DNA of 64,000 bases, taken from Haberlea rhodopensis. Lineage: Eukaryota > Streptophyta > Magnoliopsida > Lamiales > Gesneriaceae. Positions 57,720 through 64,000 of the stretch are shown here, in pieces. The position numbers and the translations under genes were made by a program. The stretch is from the NCBI GenBank assembly GCA_907163345.1, contig CAJQUN010000055.1:620001-684000 (forward strand). Direction: 5' to 3'. The notes under the pieces were generated by a model. It was not told the DNA's origin and made no database searches. It saw nothing but the letters and a program-made list of their open reading frames with translations. Position 1 is the stretch's first letter. Each line of letters starts with the position of its first letter.

Positions 57720-60690
57720 TGTGGGACCCGACTCGGGCACATATTACTTTAACCCTTATCTGGCACCACATTCCCTACTATATAAAAATATAGATATATT
57801 TGTAGGGTATTATTTTAAAACAATCCATACATAATAATTAATCATATTACGTTAGCAGAAGTGTTCAAACAATTAAATATATTTCGTTAGCGGAAGCGTT
57901 CAAAATAACTATTAACAAAATACAATCCTGACAAACTCATTCTAATGATCTGATACTTTAACCAAAGAAGAAATACTATCAGTGCTGATAAGCCAATATT
58001 TTCCATTTTCCTTATTATCCTCTGATCCTGGATCCCGTTCTCCTGTATCTGGAACTCATGATAAATAACAAAAAGAAAACAGAGGTTAAGTCTTTAAGGA
58101 CTTAGTGAGGTAATAACAATAGCTTTTCATGTATATAATAACAAATAATGCTGTCGATATGATATGTCATGTAACAAGAGATAACACTGCAATCAAATAA
58201 TATTTCAATGAAACGATGACGTTTGCGACTTGAGAAGGAATATCGTGAGCTAAAGAGGTGGCTCCCACCCGACATTAAGGTGTAGCACTTTCCCCACGTA
58301 TCCGGATCAGGAAATATGATCAACGAAACAAAGACGAATTAGGACAATAGAATGAATATCGTGGGCTAAAGAGGTGGCTCCCACCCGACATTTAGATGTA
58401 GCACTTTTCCCCACGTATTCGAATACGATCCAATACAAACATTCATTTACGAGCCGAAGTGAACCATTCTCCGGACCGATACGGTGCGCGTTGTTCAGAT
58501 GAACCATATACCCGGATTCTCATCCGTTGTTCATTGGACTCACTTTCCGGGCCGAGGCCACGTTGTCCAGTGGACTCATGTCCATGGCTCCATTCATTCA
58601 TTCATTCATTCATTCATTCAAGGGAATAGATTAGCGATAAACGCTGTACTTTCATATGCAGACAATATGATCAATGAAACATTATAATGAACAACATGAT
58701 AACATAAATGGAAGGTACGACATTGAATAAACATTTACAGTAAGTTCCAGGCCAAATGCCAAAGATGTTATATAGAAAGAAATCGGTAGTACACCTCACT
58801 ATATGCAGACAATATGATCAATGAAACATTTGCACCACATGATAACATAAATGAAAGGTACGATATTGAATAACCATTTACAGTAAGTTCCAGGCCAAAT
58901 GCCAAAGATGTTATATAGAAAGAAATCGGTAGTACACCTCACTATATGCAGACAATATGATCAATGAAACATTTGCACCACATGATAACATAAATGAAAG
59001 GTACGATATTGAATAACATTTACAGTAAGTTCCAGGCCAAATGCCAAATAGGCTATATAGAAAGAAAACCGTAATAGACCTCACCTCATTATGTTATCTT
59101 GACTTGATTGGCTCGATTTTGAACTCAAATGGCAATAACATTCCTATGAACATAATATAAGGTAATTTATAATGATTATCAACCTAAAGGTATAGTTTAA
59201 CATTTTAAGAATCATTTTTGTACGAAACTTATCCGGAACATTTTAAGCAAACATTTGAAAATTCATTAAAAATCAAGTTTAAGTCGAAACTTCACGAAAC
59301 TTTCCAGAAATGTCTTAAATCAGTTCAGCAACGTTCGGAACTCGGAATTTCAAGAAACGTGCCGGCGCGTGAAGTACACGCGCCGCCGTGCCGGCGCGTG
59401 GGAATTCTCCGGCAACCACGCGCGGCTGAAATTTTTACAGGATGTCCGCCTTGTTCCGATCTACGACTTCTATTTAGAAACCATTTTGAAATTCCCAGCC
59501 GATTGTGCCCAGATTTCAGATTTATAAAATGATTTAGTAGTGTATTTCAGTCGCCGGAAAATAGTGATTCCGATGATCTGTAGGACAAACGGCCGGCACC
59601 GGTGTAAATTAAAACATATTTGGAACACTTTTGTTTATAAACATTTTCGAAATCCATATTAAAACGCGTGAATTCGAAGCTTGAATCTGCTACCTCAAAA
59701 TAACTTTCTGGACAGATTTTCAGCAGGTGTTCTTCAAGATTTTGATTTTTTTGGGCGAAACTGGTGGTGATGTTTGACACACCTCCTGCACGAAATGTTT
59801 TCTGGGTGGAAGTAGCATTTACTGGAATTTTCTTAGAATTTTTGAAAGAGGATTTGGGTTTATTCTGGATTTATTTAGAGTTTTGGATCACTTGGCACTC
59901 ATCTCTCACTATCCTCTAAGCTTTTTCAGATGTTGGGGCACGAAAATTGTGCCTAAGAATGAGGATGAGGGGTCTTATTTATAGGCAAAATGTGCAAGGG
60001 GGTGGTGTGTTGTGGTTAGCCAAGTGTGAGGTTAGTATGTACTAGTAACCATGGTGAAAGTTATCATCATTTGTCATGATTTCTTATTTTCTTATTTTTA
60101 TTATTATTATTAATAATTTTTATTATTATTTAATATATTTTGTTATATTAATAATATTCAAGTTGTTTTACAATAAATTTAACTATCTTATTTTACATTG
60201 TATATATATTAAAGTAGCAAATAAAATTTATAAATCACTTTATTAATAATTCTTTATTATTCTTTTGGTACTTATAATTGTTTAAGCTTATTTATTATTC
60301 TTGTACCTATTTTATTGGTATGTCTATTTAGATGTAAAGTGTACAAGTTATATTTATACATTTTGTTTGAGAGTAAAGTTGTTAATGAATAATATTTTGG
60401 TCAAAATCAAATATTCATACTCAAGAATGTAAAGATATTTTCATATAATTCTTTATGTAAATTTAATATTACAAGTAATATACGAATTTACTTTGTGAAT
60501 GATTTTAGTTATTGGTATGTTTCACAAATATATAATTTCCAATAAATAGTTATATTGTTTATTCTTTCTTTTATTATCTATTTTGATGTATGAATTTTAA
60601 TATATTAAGATGATTATTTATTAGTAACATTTAAGATAGCTTCAAATTATTTTGTCAAATTTTTGTAATTGCGATTTTAGGGGTGTTACA
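57720..60690 (-). repeat. 3' LTR of the gypsy element, 2,971 bp
   Basis: Termini TGTAAC...CCCACA. Inside: CTATAAATAAGACC near 59980 as TATA box; a GC-rich core at 59355-59420 dense in GCCGGCGCGTG words; a 143-147 bp tandem (58654-59085); a repeated segment GCTAAAGAGGTGGCTCCCAC (about 58250 and 58365); and an (ATTC)n run at 58592-58620. Confidence 0.85.
58654..59085. repeat. Tandem of 143-147 bp units inside the gypsy LTR
   Basis: Almost three copies, starting at 58654, 58801 and 58944 with ATATGCAGACAATATGATCA and containing AGTTCCAGGCCAAATGCC. It may act in LTR regulation, as LTR tandem repeats sometimes do. Confidence 0.85.
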
Positions 60691-60708
60691 ATCTCCCCTC
60701 CTTCAAGG
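60691..60708 (-). other. Polypurine tract of the gypsy element
   Basis: CCTTGAAGGAGGGGAGAT on the minus strand, directly before the LTR start TGTAACACC. Confidence 0.8.
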
Positions 60709-62099
60709 AATCTGGTCCCCAGATTCGATCATTGTCACGGCAGAAGAAATCTTCTTAGTAGTACGTACTTCAGCATCCTAGCTTTTTTTTCATCTTGATT
60801 TCTGTAGTTTGCGCATCGATGTCCTTCATCAAGTTGATCTTCTAGCAATGACTTTCTACGAATCTTCTGGTTGACGTCAAGTCGAGAAAACGACACTTGT
60901 GGTTCTTTTTTAGTTTCTGATAAAGCAGCCTCAGTTTACCTCTGAGTTTATGAATATCGACCACTTCGAACCCTTAGTTACTTATTTAACATCATTAATA
61001 TTATTGTTTCTGATTATGTATAGGGTTTTCTTTTTCGTATTTAAACATTAATCCAGAAGATAGTTTGAGGTAATTTCTACATCTCTATGAAGAGACTAAT
61101 AAACATCTAAAAGGATTCTAAGATTGTTTTGGTGTGGATTAGGTATTTGGATCTGTCCTTTCTTCATTAGTCGAAGTTAATATCGTAGTTCAAATTATTT
61201 ATCATTGCTATTATAGTTATGGTTTTATTTTAATATAAGCTTAGCATAAATTAACAAATCATTTTATTCATTCCGAGTAACTAGGTTAGATCAGCAAAAT
61301 ACTATTAATTGCTCATAAGTAATATCTTCTAATGTACATAACTAGTGATCTTAATATTCGTAGACTGACAGTTATTGTCTAATGAAAGTTTTGACTTGCT
61401 TTAAGAGATATCAATTATGATTGTTGGGTTGGTGTCTTCTTTTCTCTGATGGGTGTGTATTCTTTAGAAGAATTAAAGATTGAATAGAGGAATTTCCGAA
61501 CAGTTGGCGATCTCATATGTGTCGATAATAATGATCGGTATCTGGATAAGAATGAAGGAGTATAAGCGAAAGTCATTGGTCCGAGAAGGAAATATTTTTT
61601 TTTTTGTCCACTATGGAGGTATGAAAGTAGGGGCAGAGGCAATCAAAGAAGCTGACTATCATCAACAACAAAATTTTTGATGTCAAGTTCAAATGAGTCA
61701 TTACCAGATCGAAATGAGGTATAAATTGACAAAGAAACTGACCGGAGTAGCTTACGCCGCAAAAGACCCCTGGCTGAAAAGATTGAGTGAACTTCAAAGG
61801 GAAGAAATGTTAGACTCAAATTCAATCCAAGATAACGATTATGCTTAGATTTTTCTCTCTGGTAGCTAAATTTACCTCGGTTCGAACTTTCTCCTCTCTT
61901 ACAGCCAATTGGATGCTGGAATCTTGGGTTTGAGCTTTTTATCTTTCGCTTGAGCATCTTAGATATGAGTTGGTTGTTTCCACAATCCGTGAATTTTCAC
62001 TTTTCCAATAATTTCTTCGGTGTGATTGGATTTTGTAGCAATATCCACATCCCTTTTGATTTTTCCATCGGTCTTCTCGAAGTCTTCTGCTTGAAGGTT
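60709..62099 (-). other. Internal region of the gypsy element without pol
   Basis: No protease, reverse transcriptase, RNase H, integrase or chromodomain text seen. Fragments such as the minus-strand frame 61957-61643 may be remains of the gag C-terminus. Confidence 0.45.
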
Positions 62100-62954
62100 C
62101 TTCATGCTTGCTGTGTTAGGTCTCCTTCTCTAAACCTCTTTTCCTGTTACTTGTTTCCAAGGAATTTGAGGTTTTGTGCTTTCTTCATCCTCTTCTCTTT
62201 TAGGGTAGGGGTTTGATTTCGGTCTCCACTCGAAGTCGTAGAGCTTACATAGCGGTGGGGCTAAAGTCTACAAGTTCGCTAGATAGGTTGTCCAACAAAT
62301 GTCTAAATTTAAGCCTTGGGAAAATTCTTCATCCTTCAGAGCTTATCTTTGATGTATTGAGGATCGTAGTTAGTTATTGAAATTCAACTTCGTATTCTGC
62401 CACTGTCATGGTGCCTTAAGCGAAAGTCATAAATTCTTGTTCTTGAGTGTTGGGTATTATTTGAATTATATACCTACCTTGGAATATCTGGAAGAAGTTG
62501 ACACAAGTATTCGGTGTGTTGTTTCTCCTCCACTGATGTTCTATAACTTGCCATCAATTATGTGTTGCCTCTTCGAATTGATAGAATGCAAAATTCACCT
62601 TTTGTTCTTCGGAGTAATCAAGAGTGGAGAAGACTTTCTCTAATTTGGTGATTAATGATTCCACGTGCTGGGTGACTTGAAACGTAGGTAGTCTAAATCT
62701 AAGGAATCGTTCAAGAACCTGATCACTTGTTACTCGAGACATCGATTACTCTCACCAAAGATTCTTGGTTGTGGCTGCTGAAAGAACTGCACGGATTGTT
62801 GAGATATGTCGAACATATTTCTTCGATCTTATTCTTGCTATGAAATATGATGTTCCTTCCCTTGGTTTCCAATCAACTGTCGCGTAGCGGTTTCGTCATT
62901 GCTGGAGGGGTTATTTCGTCTTGCACTTGATGATGCTTCATAGCCCGGGATCAT
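62100..62954 (-). pseudogene. Gag of the gypsy element, many stops
   Basis: The minus strand shows chromovirus-type gag text in broken frames: MIPGYEASSSARRNNP at the start, then FLRFRLPTFQ and KLEKVFSTLDYSEEQKV (62742-62554), then GTMTVAEYEVEFQ and DNLSSELVDFSPTAM. Stops and frameshifts separate the pieces, so no gag can be made. Confidence 0.7.
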
Positions 62955-63479
62955 TTCTTGACGATGTCATACAATTAATGTAAAAGTTGTGTTTCAAAAC
63001 AAATTTATTTTAAATCAAGAGTTAATATTATATTAATGCTTTAATGCACAAAATAAAATTAATAATTAGAATAAAGCTAAGTCACCATAATTTGAAATAG
63101 TGACAACTGTGGGGAAAAAAAATGTTTTGGTGCTAAACTATCAATCCTCCTTGGTTGATCTTGGATTTACTCGATCTAAGTGTCAATCATAATAGACTCA
63201 ATAGGAGAAACTTTCGAGCTCGGCCTATATCACATTCCATGGTTACCTTATATCTTATGGATCCCAAAACTTACATGTAGGTGAACTCAACTCTGGAGGT
63301 TACTAATGATTGATTGATCTTTCTTACCAAGACGATCTAAGCATACTTTTACTAGACTTTTAACCTGAAATAAACCAGTTGAATTCATCAATATCTTACA
63401 ACCCAAAGCATAAAATTCTTACAGAGTTTATTCTATGAACCAAAGATATTTCGGAATTGACTTGAAGCCTGGGAGCCTG

Positions 63480-63492
63480 GGCTCTGATACCA
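63480..63492 (-). other. Primer binding site (tRNA-iMet) of the gypsy element
   Basis: TGGTATCAGAGCC on the minus strand, four bases (GAGG) from the 5' LTR end. Confidence 0.85.
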
Positions 63493-63496
63493 CCTC

Positions 63497-64000
63497 TGTG
63501 GGACCCGACTCGGGCACATATTACTTTAACCCTTATCTGGCACCACATTCCCTACTATATAAAAATATAGATATATTTGTAGGGTATTATTTTAAAACAA
63601 TCCATACATAATAATTAATCATATTACGTTAGCAGAAGTGTTCAAACAATTAAATATATTTCGTTAGCGGAAGCGTTCAAAATAACTATTAACAAAATAC
63701 AATCCTGACAAACTCATTCTAATGATCTGATACTTTAACCAAAGAAGAAATACTATCAGTGCTGATAAGCCAATATTTTCCATTTTCCTTATTATCCTCT
63801 GATCCTGGATCCCGTTCTCCTGTATCTGGAACTCATGATAAATAACAAAAAGAAAACAGAGGTTAAGTCTTTAAGGACTTAGTGAGGTAATAACAATAGC
63901 TTTTCATGTATATAATAACAAATAATGCTGTCGATATGATATGTCATGTAACAAGAGATAACACTGCAATCAAATAATATTTCAATGAAACGATGACGTT
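63497..64000 (-). repeat. 5' LTR of the gypsy element, partial
   Basis: 504 bp, matching 57720-58223 at a constant offset of 5,777 with no difference that I could find. Continues past the window. Confidence 0.88.

Larger units (their letters stand above)
57720..64000 (-). mobile_element. Non-autonomous Tekay-like gypsy element with 3-kb LTRs, cut by the window end
   Basis: The 3' LTR (57720-60690) starts TGTAACACCCCTAAAATCGC on the minus strand and ends GGGTCCCACA. Next to it is a polypurine tract, and at the other end a tRNA-iMet primer site and the 5' LTR (63497 onward). The internal part is only about 2.8 kb and holds a dead gag and no pol. The visible 504 bp of the 5' LTR equal 57720-58223 by my reading, so the insertion is very recent. 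This fits a LARD-like element moved by proteins supplied in trans. Confidence 0.85.

Overview
This window is nuclear DNA of a flowering plant, most likely a eudicot. The evidence is spliced genes with GT-AG introns, a plant Dof transcription factor, a plant-type WD40 gene, plant LTR retrotransposon lineages (Ty1/copia, Tat-like and Tekay-like Ty3/gypsy), hAT-type MITEs and an AT-rich background. I cannot name the species.

Left third (1-26.9 kb): one very large minus-strand gene for a VPS13-family bridge-like lipid transfer protein, most like the plant VPS13X type. I could trace 21 consecutive exons with matching splice phases from the ATG at 26731 to 222. They give about 2,270 codons without a stop, and the gene runs off the left edge. 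Its introns carry an old Tat-like gypsy element (1579-5304), a young copia element (5709-10639), a LINE 3' fragment (about 13986-15445), a foldback element (17558-17781) and several local duplications. The two LTR elements sit in one intron of about 10.3 kb.

Middle (27-40 kb): repeat-dominated. A minisatellite of 44-45 bp units lies just upstream of the VPS13 promoter. It is followed by a foldback structure, an LTR-like block with a GC-rich palindromic core, broken copia pieces in both orientations, and a composite satellite of three related unit types (140-bp higher-order, 108-bp and 33-bp) split by a solo LTR of about 1.8 kb. An mTERF-like pseudogene fragment and an LTR with an adjoining primer binding site end this part.

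Right part (40-57.7 kb): two intact-looking protein genes. One is a single-exon WD40 gene of the JINGUBANG type (42187-43665) and the other a Dof zinc-finger transcription factor (55272-55979). Between them lie a broken CDCA7-like zinc-finger gene (47302-49777, minus strand) with several frameshifts, a missing exon and an LTR inserted in a coding exon, plus two hAT-like MITEs and three tRNA-like SINE candidates.

Right edge (57.7-64 kb): a non-autonomous gypsy element with LTRs of about 2.97 kb. The second LTR is cut by the window end, but its visible 504 bp match the first LTR base for base as far as I can read, while the internal gag is full of stops. This suggests very recent movement using proteins supplied by another element.

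The host genes do not form a pathway. VPS13 acts in lipid transfer at membrane contacts, the WD40 gene resembles a pollen-germination regulator, and Dof is a transcription factor.
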